Notes: generated from the letters alone by a model not told the origin. Counted from the stretch's first letter, positions 21,742 to 36,238 are shown. The stretch: 64,000 bases of DNA from Botryotinia globosa (GCA_014898425.1 RCSZ01000005.1:868001-932000); one strand, 5' to 3'. Made by a program: numbers and translations.

Positions 21742-23328
21742 GATGGTTTACCTCCTGGTCTCGCAGCCAGTCATCTCGTCTCCGGAGCCGCCATTCATAG
21801 CCGCGCCAACCACCAAGGTGGCGTTTCCGAACTTAACAGCAATGTTAATTTTTACAAGGGCATTCCATTTGCTACCCCTCCCATCGATTCATTGCGCTGG
21901 ACTGCACCTACCTCGCCTGACCCCTGGTTCGGCGTCCTAAACGCAACTACCTTCGGTGCCGACTGTCCTCAAAGTGCTAGCGAGGTTGGCCTTTTTACTT
22001 CAGGCACTACAGCTATATCGGAAGATTGTTTGTATCTGAGCGCCCGCCCATGCTACAGCTGCCTCGAAGTTCCCAGTCTATGTGTGGATCTACGGAGGAA
22101 GATTTGAGCTTGGTTCTGGAAGTGTGCCAACTTATGATGGTACTCACCTCGCATCCAAGGATATCGTGATTGTGACTTTGAACTACCGTATGGGACCATT
22201 TGGGTTCCTTGCTCACCCTAATCTATCTGTCGAGTCGGGCCACAACGCCTCTGGTAACTACGGTCTCTTGGATCAGATCCAAGCTTTAGCATTCCTTCGT
22301 TCAAAAATCGCAGCTTTTGGTGGTGATCCAGATCACATGACTGTTGGTGGTCAATCTGCTGGATCTGCTAGTGCTTTGGACATCATGTACAGCCCATTGA
22401 CCGATGGAATGATTGTCGGATGTATTCCCGAAAGTGGTGCCCGAGGTGTTCATGACCCAGAGACATACACTGTAGCTACCAGTCATCGGGATAAGGACGC
22501 AGCAGAAGCAGCTGGTACAGAGTTCATATCTACCTTAAACATTACCACAATTGCTGAATTGCGCAACGTCAGTATGGAAACTCTTTTGGAATACAACATG
22601 CACTCCGATACCGTTCTCGTCGGCACCGCTTTCGAGAATGTGACTACTTTCATGGAGCCCCCTGCTTGGCGCCCAGTTATCGACGGTTATGTTCTTCCCT
22701 ACAACTATGGACAATCATTGTCCTTGAATGCACACTCTGATGTCCCTATCTTGACCAGAAACAATGCCGATGAATCTGGCTCTAGTCCTTCGCCAGGCCT
22801 CACTTTAGACACCTTCACCACCCAGTACGCCGAGATGTTCGGCAACCTTTCTACCCGATTCTTTGACTCGTATCCCGCCTCTAACGACACCAACGCCAAC
22901 AACTTGAGCAACGAAATGTACCGCGATTTAAGTCGTACGTCAACTTGGGACTGGGCCACAGTGTGGTATGCCGGCGGAGCCAAGAGCAACGTCTACGTCT
23001 AATATTTCACCCATTCCCCACCCAACCAGACCGGGGGCGCCTATCATGGTGCTGAATTATGGTATGCTTTCGGAAACATCCCCACCTATTACAACCTCAC
23101 CTGGACCGAACAAGATTACGGTCTCCAAGAACAAATATCAGGCTATTGGGCGAACTTCATCAAGACTGGCAACCCTAATGGAGGAAGTCTCGCAGAATTC
23201 CCTGCGACTACTTCCGATGCGAAATAAGCCATGTGGTTGGGAGAACCACTGGAGCATCTTACCTAACTCCCAGCGATGACAAGTTCAGTTTCATGCAGGA
23301 CTTCTTTGCTCAACAAATCGAATTTTAA
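21742..23328 (+). pseudogene. Decayed type-B carboxylesterase/lipase, copy 2
   Basis: Nearly full-length carboxylesterase reading frame with breaks. Order: NVNFYKGIPFATPPIDSLRW; SEDCLYLS; after a frame slip at about 22036-22048, KFPVYVWIYGGRFELGSG (oxyanion region); IVIVTLNYRMGPFGFLAHP; NYGLLDQIQALAFLRSKIAA; FGGDPDHMTVGGQSAGSAS with the GxSxG nucleophile; HSPPNQTGGAYHGAELWYAF with the catalytic His region. An in-frame TAA interrupts at 23000-23002 and a second at 23225-23227. A slip near 23245 is needed to reach the natural C-terminus DDKFSFMQDFFAQQIEF-stop at 23328. No signal peptide is readable. At least four lesions, so I call it a pseudogene. It is divergent from copy 1 but not its close duplicate in the parts I can compare. 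Confidence 0.88.
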
Positions 23329-23366
23329 GCACTCGGAGACCTGGTTTTAAGCACTCGGAGACCTGG
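23323..23366. repeat. Exact 22-bp tandem duplication over the relic's stop codon
   Basis: The 22-bp unit TTTTAAGCACTCGGAGACCT+GG occurs twice back to back (23323-23344 and 23345-23366) without mismatch. The first copy contains the terminal TAA of the carboxylesterase relic. It looks like a recent slippage or repair duplication. Confidence 0.95.
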
Positions 23367-24435
23367 TCTGTGTTTTGGTGTCTTTCGCGTCAGCCACTGC
23401 TCTTTCTCAACACGTTAGATGAATACTAGGGTACTGTACTATACCATGTATTCAAAAGTTTCTTTCTTCTGTAAAATTGATTTTGTACGACCAACCTGTA
23501 CTAACAATACCTGGCTCGGCTAAAGCCAAAAAAGTCTCGTTTTGGGATAGGGTCTATCGATTTTTATTTGGATTTTTTATATTGTTTTCTCTCTGCCATT
23601 GAGAACAGTTTGATGTGTACTGTAGCGAAGTTCACTGCCTAGAATGTATAAAAACCCCTTTTTTTGTGCAGTGTATAATCCGAAGCTTTGCTACTAAATA
23701 CCCTCTCTACGTGAGTACCCATGTATTCCACATTCAAATTTCCTTTGTTTCCTCAGAGGACTATGTTCAAAATACTGAATGACCTGAGATCTGCGATCTT
23801 CAGTTGCACTGATAGTTGTCATACATCCTGCGTATCATGAGTTGGGTGTTCGAGAGTCCGGACTACAGTCGACCGAAAAGTCAAAGGTTTTGGAAAGTTC
23901 TAAATATTTTATACGTTAAGATGATATTGATTATCAAATTGATACAAAACAATAACTTTGAAGGGTTTTGATATCATTGAGGCTACTTGAAAGCGGTGTA
24001 AGTAATCCTAAGAATTTTGTACAGATCAACAAAGAAAAGAATCGTGAAAAGCACCTTTGCTGAAACTCTTCTACAACATGTTCGGTTGAAATTAGGGTTT
24101 CAAAACGCCATCAGAAAGTTTCTGAAATAACACAAAAAATGCCTTTGGAAGCACCACATTGAAGATCATTTTGGCAGATCACATGTTGACGTACAGGTCA
24201 TAATGAGCACAATCAAAAATAGTAGGAATACGGAAAAGCACTCACGGAACACTAGTAATACTAGTCTATAGACACGAAATGATCCATCAAAGGAGTAAAG
24301 CATGACGAATCGCTATTGGTATGCCACGCGTACGGACCTGAACTAAGAAGTCTGGAAGTGGTGGGCTGATTCAATCTCTACGGCAACGAAAGAGACTGGC
24401 AAGAAAACAATTTATTGAGATCCCCACGGAGTGAA
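23367..24435. other. Non-coding interval
   Basis: AT-rich, no ORF with recognisable content. It separates the 3' ends of the convergent carboxylesterase and GMC relics. Confidence 0.45.
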
Positions 24436-26313
24436 TTAAGCTTGAAGATGTTCAGACCAGCTCGTGCCCTTGATTATGTCCACAGCTCTTTCAGCAACAG
24501 CATAGACTACAGTTTGAGTGTTACTTCTAGGTACAATGGGCATGATACTTGCATCTACTACACGCAGGTTGCTGGTGCCATACACAATAAGGCTGTTGTC
24601 AACTACCCCCCCTTTGTTCTCTGGCAACATCGAGCAGGTTCCAACAGGATGCCAATTTGAAATGCCCGTTTTCTTGACGTATTTTTTAACCTCGTCCAAG
24701 TCGTTCCAGGGAGTGTATAGCTTGTTGCGTTTTCCATTGGGCTTGAGCAATGAAGCAAGTGGTTCTGTTTTTGCAAGCTTGTCAACGAAACGAAGATGAC
24801 GAGCCAGCACTTCAAGATCAAGGGGATTACTGAGATATTTGAAGTCTATTTCAGGAGCTTCAACATGACTTGCAGAAGAAATGTGCACGTATCCAGTGCT
24901 AAATGGATTCAACAGCAAAACGCTTATCGTGACGAATTCTCTGGCATATCAGCCACAACTAGCTCTTTTGGAAAATTAGCCCCAAAGTTTCCTTGAGCAG
25001 CATACATGAATATCATGCCATTTCCTTGCTCTCGGCTTCTAAGAAGGGAGCGGACGAATTCATGGTGAGGACGATCACTCTCAGATGATGGGTATGCTTT
25101 CAGCAAATTTTCTAGCTCATCTCGATGCTCCTTGGATTGGAAGTCATCAACAGGTATGAATGAGGTAGACATGACAGCAGCACGACCAAATGGTCCAGAC
25201 TTTGAGGTCATGTATTCAGTCATCGCTTTGCCCAAAGCATCTGGATTTCCTCGGGCGAGATCATCAATAGTTTCAACTCCGTCATTGACTTCGAAGCTGA
25301 TACCGCTAATGATGTGATCCTGAAGATTCTCTCCCACACCGAGGTCCTCAATGCGCACAATCATCCCATACTTACGGAGAATTTCAGGAGATCCGACACC
25401 AGAAAGTTCCAAAAGCTTAGGAGATTGGAGCGTACCAGCTGCGAGAATGACCTCTCTTGAAGCTTTTAGAGTTTTAATGATCCCATCATGAAAGAACTCA
25501 ACCCCCGTTGCAATTAATGGTAGTGATTCTCCTCCCAGAATGATTCTGGTGACAGTGGCTTCAGTAAGAACGACCAAATTGGTTCTGTGAATAACAGGCT
25601 CATAATAAGCACGCGCTGCATAGCTTCGTTGTCCAGAGTTTGGATCAACGGAAGCAGGATTTGAGTATGGTCCAAGTGCAGTACTGTCAGAAACATCACC
25701 ACTAAAGCCATAGCCAAGATTCTTGAAAGTTTCGTTCCATACTTTTGGAAATTTGATTCTCAGGAGCGGGTGGGAATGAGGCTTGAATAGGACCAGAAGA
25801 CGGTATATTTGCAAAATAATTGCTGTGAAGTCAAGAAGTTCTACATCAGCCCCCGATGGTGTGGTTAAAGTATGAAATTTGCGAAAGTATGGCGCCAAAG
25901 TTTTCCAGTCCCAGGTAGAATTGCCCAAGGATGCCCATGCGTCTATACCCACTTGAGATGGCATCATGAAAGCAGACGAATTGATTGCACTAGACCCGCC
26001 CAGCGCTCGTCCTTGGGAAATTCCCATAATCCTGCCATCAAGTGATTCCTAAAGTCACGATTCATCAGAACGGTATCTACTGTAATAGGAAAAAACTCAC
26101 CTGTGGTGTAGTTACAAAATTCCAATCTGCCTCTGGGCCCAAAAGTGCGGGCCAACCAGCGGGCATGTTAACTCTAGGATCTCCGAGGTAATTTCTACCA
26201 GACTCGAGGACCAACACATTTACGGTTGGATCCTCTGACAAACGGTTGGCGACAACAAACCCGGAAGTTCCACCTCCGATGATGAAGTCAAAGGTGATTG
26301 CGTTTTCAGCCAT
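24436..26313 (-). pseudogene. GMC oxidoreductase with frame breaks (probable pseudogene)
   Basis: FAD-dependent glucose-methanol-choline oxidoreductase, of the choline dehydrogenase/aryl-alcohol oxidase type. Exon 1 (26313-26103) has the dinucleotide fold FIIGGGTSGFVVANRLSE and VLVLESGRN. An intron with GTGAGT donor and TAG acceptor follows. Then GRALGGSSAINSSAFM (GMC signature 1), EVILAAGTLQSPKLLELSGVG (signature 2), LGVGENLQDH, and the C-terminal NWHPVGTCSML and NLRVVDASIMPIVPRSNTQ, which hold the catalytic His and Asn. Between about 25825 and 25745 the family sequence (YFANIPSSGPIQASFP) is found in another frame, so two opposite slips occurred. At about 24935 one base is missing, giving a stop at 24924 before FVTISVLLNPF resumes. 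There are three lesions in one gene. No signal peptide. Confidence 0.8.
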
Positions 26314-28367
26314 ATCGAATTATGAAAAAAATCCCTTTTCGAAAGGTCTGTGGAAGTGATGGGCGTTAGAAACAAGATTTGCAATAGGATTGAAATGAGC
26401 GTGTTGATGGCTTTTATAAATGCGATCAAAAGAAGAGTTCATTAAACGAGACCAGAAGAGTCCAGTACCCTGGAAACTTGAACCATCCATGCGTTTAGTG
26501 AGTCGAGAGTGGCACAGCAAGGTTGAACGGCCACATATTATAGGTCGGTAAATTGCATATTAAAGGAGAATACCTCCAGCTATGTGTGCAAAGTATCAGT
26601 GGCTAACCTTCAATGTGAAATGGAATTCAATACATGCAGGCGCAGCAGTAATTCGTGTCCTTGGTTTAGCTTTGAAGCCAACAAGTGCATCCAGCCTATG
26701 AGATATCACGAATGATCTTAGCCAGAACTCTCGCGCAACGCTCACCAGACACTGGGGAAAACTCTCTGTTGCAACAACAACCGCAATGGTCTAACAATAC
26801 ACTTTCGACTTAATTCCAACCACGCAAATACTGCCTGGTCCCCTATGAGGATTATTGTAAGTGCTTTTGACTGGCTTGAAGCAATTCCTAAAGGGTCTTG
26901 CAAAACCATCTCGACGGCTATCGGTGGCCAAATATATACTATTTTGATCGACGGCCAGGTGATAAAACAGGGGCATCTCAGATCTTTTGGCGCAAACCTG
27001 TACGATATGGCCAAGATCGACATAACATAAGCTGGATATGACCAAGCAATATATCAATCAACCTTACGTCGGCTGGATGTCCGAGAGTCACTGAAAACGT
27101 TGCTATTATAATCCATAGTGCTCGGAGAGTATGCTTAAAATCTGATACTTCACTTGTCCAGTCCATTCGTACTTGAGGTTCGGAGTTTGATTGGTTCCAG
27201 CATTACAAAGCGTCATTCTTGAATAGTATTTCTCTCACCGATCGCTTCCTATCGGCAACTGGAATGCCACAATAATGACGATTTGCCTGAGGAATATCTA
27301 TGCCTTCATTGAGAACACCAGATTTCTTCTGCAGAATGAAAAGTAGAAGCGGGGTACATCGGTGTAAGACGACAAGAATGATCTAAACGAGCAAACCTGT
27401 GGCGTCATTGGGTCCATTTGAAATGACTGGACACGACTTTTGTTGGGCGATAGTTATCTTAACCTACCTACTGACCCAGAGTTGTCGAACCGATGTGCAG
27501 GAGCCAAATAGGAAACTTATATTAGGAACCTTCAATGGCCTTCGCAAATGGGAGTTTGAGTAAGATAAGGAATAGTAGGAAGGAGAAGTAAAAATTTGCT
27601 GGATAGTTGTCCTGACAAAGTAGCCATATATTTCTGGATTTTTCAAAAAGCCCCACTTGGCATAGGAAGAAGAAAGCCTCTAGCATTTCCCCCAAATTAG
27701 TTGTGTTCATAACTATCGTAAAATAGACCCGATGTCCTATTCGTGGTTGATGATAAAATACGGACAATTCACATGAGCAAGTAAATTTTAAGTGTGGAAG
27801 AACGGAGAATGTTGGATGTGGGGGTGCAAATTCACTGTGATTCATGATCAAGTTGGTATGATTTTGGGAACATAAGATAACAACTGAGATTGGAAGATAG
27901 GTTGGAAATGAGAAAATGACATGGAGCACAACAGGGTATTCAGACTGGTCGGAGGTGTAGGGTTTTGAACGTGAAGGGAGAGGCCCCATTTGAATTCGTG
28001 TCTATAATGTCCCCAAAAGCGCTGTGGACTGGTTCGGCCCTAAGATTCCTCGAACAATTCTGAGTGGCCACTCCCCAATGCAACTTTTGGTAAACAGACC
28101 GTCCGCGAACGCCTTGAGAATATTTTCCGAACCTTCACATATTCGGATTTTTGGAAAGCGAGATCGGAACATCGTGGAGATCATAGGTAGCGTATAGAAT
28201 ATCCGATGGGAGAATGATCATCACATGTAGCGCTTCGTGTGATGGTCAGAGATTTGCTTAAGGATCTTCATTTATCAAAGAGCTTTTGCTATAATTCTGC
28301 AAAGCTCTTTGCTTGTGCTAACAAGCATTCCCATCCCAATGCAAAATGCCCAAACAAAACCATCCGC
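26314..28367. other. Gene-poor interval of about 2 kb
   Basis: Contains a 155-codon minus ORF at 27522-27989 and overlapping 60-90 codon ORFs near 26742-27166. None shows a domain or plausible gene structure, so I leave them out. The part left of 27200 could be further relic sequence. Confidence 0.45.
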
Positions 28368-29079
28368 TTAAACCTCAGTAGTAACTCTGGCCTTGGCGTT
28401 GGTGACCTTAACACCAAGTGCCTTAGCGCGTGCAACAATCTCAACTCTCTTTCTCGATGAAACGGCGTGGGAGATCCTAATAGTTTGTTAGTGCCAGATT
28501 TGAATTCGTCCTGGAATCGTTTGAACCTACTCTGCGGCGAAGGTCTTGTTGTGCATAAGGAGAAGCTCGACGTCGGATGTGTTGTTGACGAGGAAAGCCT
28601 TGTGGCCGGATGGCATCATGTGGCGGGTCTTCTTGTTGGAACCGAAACCAATCTATATCCTCATCAGCCCTGCTCAATTGAAACACCTGCTGTACATTGA
28701 ATGCTCTCGGTTCCCAAGCCATGTTGTTCGCGAGTATCATTTCAACCACAGCCAATTTCAGTTCCACGTACCGATGGCATAACCATTTGTCCCTTGAAAC
28801 GTCTTCGGACACGGTTATCAATACCCTTAGGCTTTCTCCAGCTTGCGTCGACACATTTGTAGGTATCGCTCTGATGTCTGTGGAAACGCTTGGTGCCTGT
28901 AACAAAATTGTCAATCAACCATTATCCGAAATCTTGTCCATCCTTTTTCATTCGCAAAACTCAGTGCCGGGCATAGCTCTTGATCGGTTCCAGGCTATGC
29001 AAGTCGAATGTCGAGGATCGATGAGGGGATTAAACGTACGCTTCTTGACGATAGGAACGTGCTTCTTAGCGGAAACCAT
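28368..29079 (-). CDS. RPL32: 60S ribosomal protein eL32
   Basis: Predicted 131-aa large-subunit ribosomal protein, the usual length for eL32. Four coding exons: 29079-29040, 28896-28772, 28652-28531, 28476-28368, with GTACGT/GTACGT/GTAGGT donors and CAG/TAG/TAG acceptors. The sum is 132 codons. The protein starts [18 protein letters not shown] and continues [76 protein letters not shown] and [18 protein letters not shown]. The 40-nt first exon followed by a long first intron (143 nt) is typical of fungal ribosomal protein genes. An additional non-coding 5' exon is possible. The gene has no long ORF because of its introns. Confidence 0.97.
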
Positions 29080-29784
29080 CTAGAGAATCGTAAGCATAAC
29101 GAATTTGATGTAATTGCATCTCGCCAGGAGACATAGTAATAGCAATACACACCTTGTCGTCGGGTTGTCGATTGTTTGTCGTTGGTTGATACAATCTCCA
29201 GCGAAATCTTTTTTGGTAGTCTCATAGTTTAAAGCCCACAGAAACTTAAGCGAATCCATTCACCTGAGGCAGCAAAGTGTTAGGGCTTCCATGCCGATCA
29301 CGTGTGAATTACAACAATCTGCGCATAGAGCTCCGAACGGTGTAATCAATTGTATTTATTAAAAAGTCTAGTTCATTAGAAAGTGGTCATCCAAATTCTA
29401 CATTATTCGGAATTTGTCATGTATAAAAATCCAAGATGGAATGCTCAATCGGATCTAGATATCAACAATCCTGTATTACTTCGACAAATAACGGGATGGA
29501 TGCATGTCACAAAATAGAAACAGATGGCATTTCTTCGAAGGAGTATACCATTTCGATTCTAGAGAATACAATATTTAAGTAATAATGCGGAGGTTTGGCG
29601 CTTGATTATTGGGAACTTATTACAATGTTTGCTGGAACAAATCCCGGAACGCCATGCCTCCCACGACTTCTTCTATTGCAGTCCCGTTTACCGCTCTGTA
29701 TCCCAGGTAATACAAGCCAGAATGTGCTACCAGTTGGTAACTCGAATCTCATGACGCGCATAATACTATTCTATGTCCAAAAGT
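29080..29784. other. Promoter of RPL32 and 3' flank of the Hsp40 gene
   Basis: No gene in this 705-bp gap. It carries the RPL32 promoter and any leader intron, plus the 3' UTR of the YDJ1-type gene. Confidence 0.45.
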
Positions 29785-31233
29785 TTACTGTGTAGCACAT
29801 TGAGCACCTCCTTCATCATCTTCATCATCATCTTCCCACTCGCCACCAGCACGAGGGTCTCCAGAATTTGCACCGAACTAGTTTGCAAGTTAGCATGCAA
29901 AGCAAATGAGAGTTAATCAATGATACTTACATCTTCAATATCAGCATCTGAATCGTATTCCACCTCATCAATCTCCTCAGCCGTGATTGGAGGCTCAGGT
30001 TTAGGCAAGACTGATTGCAGAGTGGAGAATGTAGCAGCATCTTCTGTCCAACCATTCTGAGGAAACTCGATTTTTACGATCAAGTACAAATCACCCTTGG
30101 AGTCGCTTCTCTTCAAAGGCATACCTTCGCCCTCTATCTTTAAGATTTGCCCAGGCTCCAATACCTTCCCTTGAGGATGCTTTATCGAGATACCACGTCC
30201 GTCTAAATGTTTCAAGACCACTCTTGAAAAGCCTGTGAGAGCTTCAGCTAAAGTGATGTTGAGCTCCGCAGAAAGATCATCGCCAGCTCGCTGGAAGATT
30301 TCGTGATCTTCTTCATCGAGAATGAAGACGATATCGCCGGGAGTTTGATCAGGTACCTGATCAGCCTCACCCTCCAGAACAATTCGCTCTCCGTCTCTAG
30401 CACCTCTGGGTATATATAATTCCAATGACTTTTGTTCCTTGGTGGTACGCTTTCCTTTGCACTTCTTACACTTGTCTTTCTCCCTATAGTTTGTACCAGC
30501 TCCTGAGCAAGTGTCGCACATAACTCTTTCTTGGGTAACAAGCCCTGGTCCAACGCTTCTGAGACCAACGGTGACACCACTACCCTTACACCTACCACAG
30601 GTTTCTGGCTTGGCCTTCTCCTTTCCTCCACTACCTTTGCAATGGCTGCAAATTACGTTTTTCTTGCTCGTAAACTTCACTGTCTTTCCCTTGTACAGGT
30701 CCTCGAGGGTGATTTTGTAGGGCTGCTCTTCGTCCGCTCCCCTTCGTGGTTTTCGTGGGCCTCCATGTCCCCCAAATCCAGGCGGCATGCCTCCCATGCC
30801 ACCCATACCTCCACCGAACATTTGCGCCAAAATATCATCCAAATCAACTCCGCCTGCTCCCATACCAGGTCGACTTCCATCAAATGCAGCCATACCGTGA
30901 ACGTCGTACATTTCCCTCTTCTCCTCATCAAAAAGAATTTCGTAGGCCTGGCTCACTGTCTTGAACTTCTCATCCGCTTCCTCTCTTTGGTCCTCCGCTA
31001 CCTTGTCAGGGTGATGCTGTAGCGCTGCCTATAAAAGTCAATGGTAGATCTCAATAAACTAAGTGCGGGGCAAAACATACTTTGTGGTATGCTTTCTTGA
31101 TCTCAGACTTTGTAGCATCTTTGCTTATACCCAAGATGGCTGTATCATGTATGTTAGTATTTTGAGGTCAATGGCTTCATTTGATCAACTCGCCATAAAG
31201 ATCCGTCTCCCCTGATGCGCCGTTGGTGGCCAT
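29785..31233 (-). CDS. YDJ1: Type I Hsp40 co-chaperone with CaaX tail (Ydj1/Mas5 type)
   Basis: Predicted 429-aa cytosolic J-protein that delivers clients to Hsp70 and stimulates its ATPase. Exons: 31233-31194, 31139-31081, 31028-29931, 29877-29785. The J-domain reads DLYAILGISKDATKSEIKKA with HPD at about 39-41. A Gly/Met-rich linker (GGGMGGMGGMPPGFGG) follows, then four CxxCxGxG zinc motifs (CSHCKGSG, CGRCKGSG, CDTCSGAG, CKKCKGKR) and the client-binding C-domain. The last exon encodes an acidic stretch and ends CATQ, a CaaX box equivalent to yeast Ydj1 CASQ, so the protein should be farnesylated and partly membrane-bound. The first intron uses a GC donor (GCGAGT), required to give the conserved LYxILGI. 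The gene is divergent from MSE1. Confidence 0.96.
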
Positions 31234-33782
<2,549 letters not shown>

Positions 33783-34059
33783 AATGGCAGGTTGTTGATA
33801 CATGGACACTATATCGATTGTACAGTTGAAAATATAAACATATTGAGGATGACTAGCCACGAGTGTTGTGGCAAAAAGTCAAATAGAATTTGTGGTGGGA
33901 AATGTATAGATCATTTTGATGCCGTGTATCATAATTTCATTTCTCCCCACTCTAAACTGCTGTGGCCGGTGTAGATTTTAGACCTTAAAACGCCATCATA
34001 AACCCATGCGCCAGAGAAATGCTCAGAAGAGCTACCAAATACCATGTCTTCTTGATCCA

Positions 34060-35239
34060 TTATTCCGCCGCTGGAACAATTGGAGCTGCAGGATCAGCTG
34101 CAGTCTTTTGCGCCGCGCTTAACCCGTTAAACAACTGCGCTTTGACCTCACCAGCCTTCAGCCCCGTCATCTCTTCCCCAGCAATTTTGCTACTATCCTT
34201 AACAACTTTCATTAATTGTTGATCCATTCCCCTACTCAACGATGATCCGGCAGCTGTTCTTCCATTGCGACTAATACCAGAACTGGCTTGTCGAATCTTG
34301 GAGCTCAAATCGAGCATCTGTTTGCTACGGTATTCGCGGTTGGTGAACAAAGGACTTTGACTCAATGTTTGAACCCAATATTTGTTCCACAACAATTCCA
34401 AAAGATGTGAATCTAATGAGCTCTTGAAATGTGAGACTTCTAAAGAGTAATATCTGCTGCTGTGCGCGCCAAAATCTTCAATCTTTGCAAGCGGAATTGT
34501 TTGATATCCATCACCTGATCCTGCATCCATGGGCTTGTAGTTCTCGGGATATGTTCTGAAAGCACCAATTTCAACTTGTCCAGCAGAGATGGTGCGATCA
34601 GGATCGATGACAACAGCCAGGAAAGGTTCTGAAAACTGTTGCTGGATAGCTTGTGTTCCAACATCGATACCACTCAACCAACATCCATAGCCTGGATGAC
34701 TGTGATACCATCCCACTGCATTCTCTAACTTTCCCTGATCTCTACAGTGTTGTAGATACTCGACCATGTATTCGTTTGCTTCGTCCTGGGCATTTACTCG
34801 AGTCTCTGTTCCCTCGACCGGTAGACGGAACGCATCCGTAACAATGAATGTATCGCCTGCAATCTTCCCTTGCATCAAACCCATGACTTCGATAGTACCA
34901 CCTGACCGAGCATGCATAACCATTTTTAAGAGGGCAACAGCAGAGATCCGCACGTTTTTGAAGTGGTGCGGATCGGTTTCCCAGGGCTTGCCTTTTTGAA
35001 AAGCCTTTTGTTCTTCGGGGTCGTAGGCGTAGAGGGCATCGCGGTTGGGGTCCACGAGTTGGACATTGTTCTCAAGCTCTATAATGGATAAGGTGAGTTT
35101 CAGGAATTAGGTAGCGTGATAGGTGCATAGTGGGGGGGAGGGGGGCAGGTGCAGTGGCAATGGCAATGGCCATGGCATAGATGAAGAGAGCTTCAAGGCT
35201 AGAAATTTACTTACCCCAGGTCTTGAAAGCGGTATCCAT
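34060..35239 (-). CDS. CSN5: COP9 signalosome subunit 5, JAMM deneddylase
   Basis: Predicted 347-aa catalytic subunit of the COP9 signalosome, which removes Nedd8/Rub1 from cullins and so controls SCF ubiquitin ligases, light response and development in fungi. Exons are 35239-35215 (25 nt) and 35078-34060; the donor is GTAAGT and the acceptor TAG. The start [15 protein letters not shown] is typical. The MPN+ domain shows VMGLMQGKI, and the JAMM motif [14 protein letters not shown] gives zinc ligands His134, His136 and Asp147. Upstream Glu is in SGGTIEVMG. The C-terminal region is helical with a Pro/Ala-rich end. The gene converges with MSE1 (277 bp apart) and diverges from ASE1. The tiny first exon is easily missed. 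Confidence 0.96.
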
Positions 35240-36238
35240 GATTGATGGATAAGTTTCAGTTGTTGAAGGGAGTTTCAGTCAGAAGTATTTGGTCCTTCGT
35301 CGAAGTTGTTTATGATGACTGGAAAGGCTTAATGGTAGCCGCGTGACGCCGTTGCAAGTGATGTATTGTCCTTATGATGTAGGGTGGTGGTTGAAGAGCT
35401 TTGATTATTTAAGGAATGTTAACTTTATTTCCTAATGTATTGCAGCCTTGTGAGCTTTGCTCGGTACTCAGATGGCGTATGAGAGGTAGCTACCGTACCT
35501 ACTATGGGTAAGCTTGATCTCTTTTCTTGGTTGAACCACCATCGTACACGGCCTCTAAAAAGGCGGGGGGTCTTTTTTTAGCCACCGACGCTAAGGATTA
35601 TGTCCTTGCTTATCTAATTATATATATGATAATTTATGTATTCCAGCCAATCATATACCGTCTTTGACAATTTAATGTTTATTCGGATCACGCTATCACG
35701 CTATCCCTCTAGCAACAATTATCCAGCCTCATTTTTACTAAGCGTAAATACAAACTTCCCGGTTCTACCAAACTATTTCCACTTCTTCCATGCGAATCAT
35801 TTCTCGATCTTCCAAACCAACGAACCACTCACCTTTTATACAAAGCACAACTACCTAGGTATACATAAGAAGTGTACACCCACAAGAAAACTTTCAACCC
35901 GGTAATGAGAATTGAAGAGGAAAATTCCTCAAGATTTGGTTGGTTTCGTGGTCGCAACAAGAATACCGGTAGAAAGAGGGATCATCATATTGAGGAGCTG
36001 AGCATTGTTCAATTGTTTCCAAATTCGAATTCTCCACTCTCAATACAGTTCCTCCCTCCCTCTCCACTTCTACGAGACAGGAATTCTCTCCACGGTCCAC
36101 AACCCACAATCATCCATTTTACCTCATAATTGAACTTCTCCTTTCTTCAATCAGGGGCTTCCAGCCATCTCTTTTTATTGAAGCTGCTTCCCCCGCCGAA
36201 GTAAGGTGCCTTCGCATAGGAGTGGCTTGTATTACAAA
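35240..36238. promoter_or_regulatory. Divergent promoter region of CSN5 (-) and ASE1 (+)
   Basis: A 999-bp gap with no supported gene. The ORFs at 35636-36129 have no recognisable features and are probably leader sequence. Pyrimidine-rich tracts (CTCTCC, TTCTTC) near 36040-36190 fit an ASE1 leader. Confidence 0.45.

Noticed and set aside
8370..26313. P450, carboxylesterases and GMC oxidoreductase as a secondary-metabolite cluster
   Set aside because: No backbone synthase (PKS, NRPS, terpene cyclase) or cluster regulator is present, the genes are separated by housekeeping genes, and three of the four are broken.
27522..27989. 155-codon minus ORF
   Set aside because: Composition is unlike the proteins around it, no domain, no supporting splice or context evidence; best seen as chance in AT-rich DNA.
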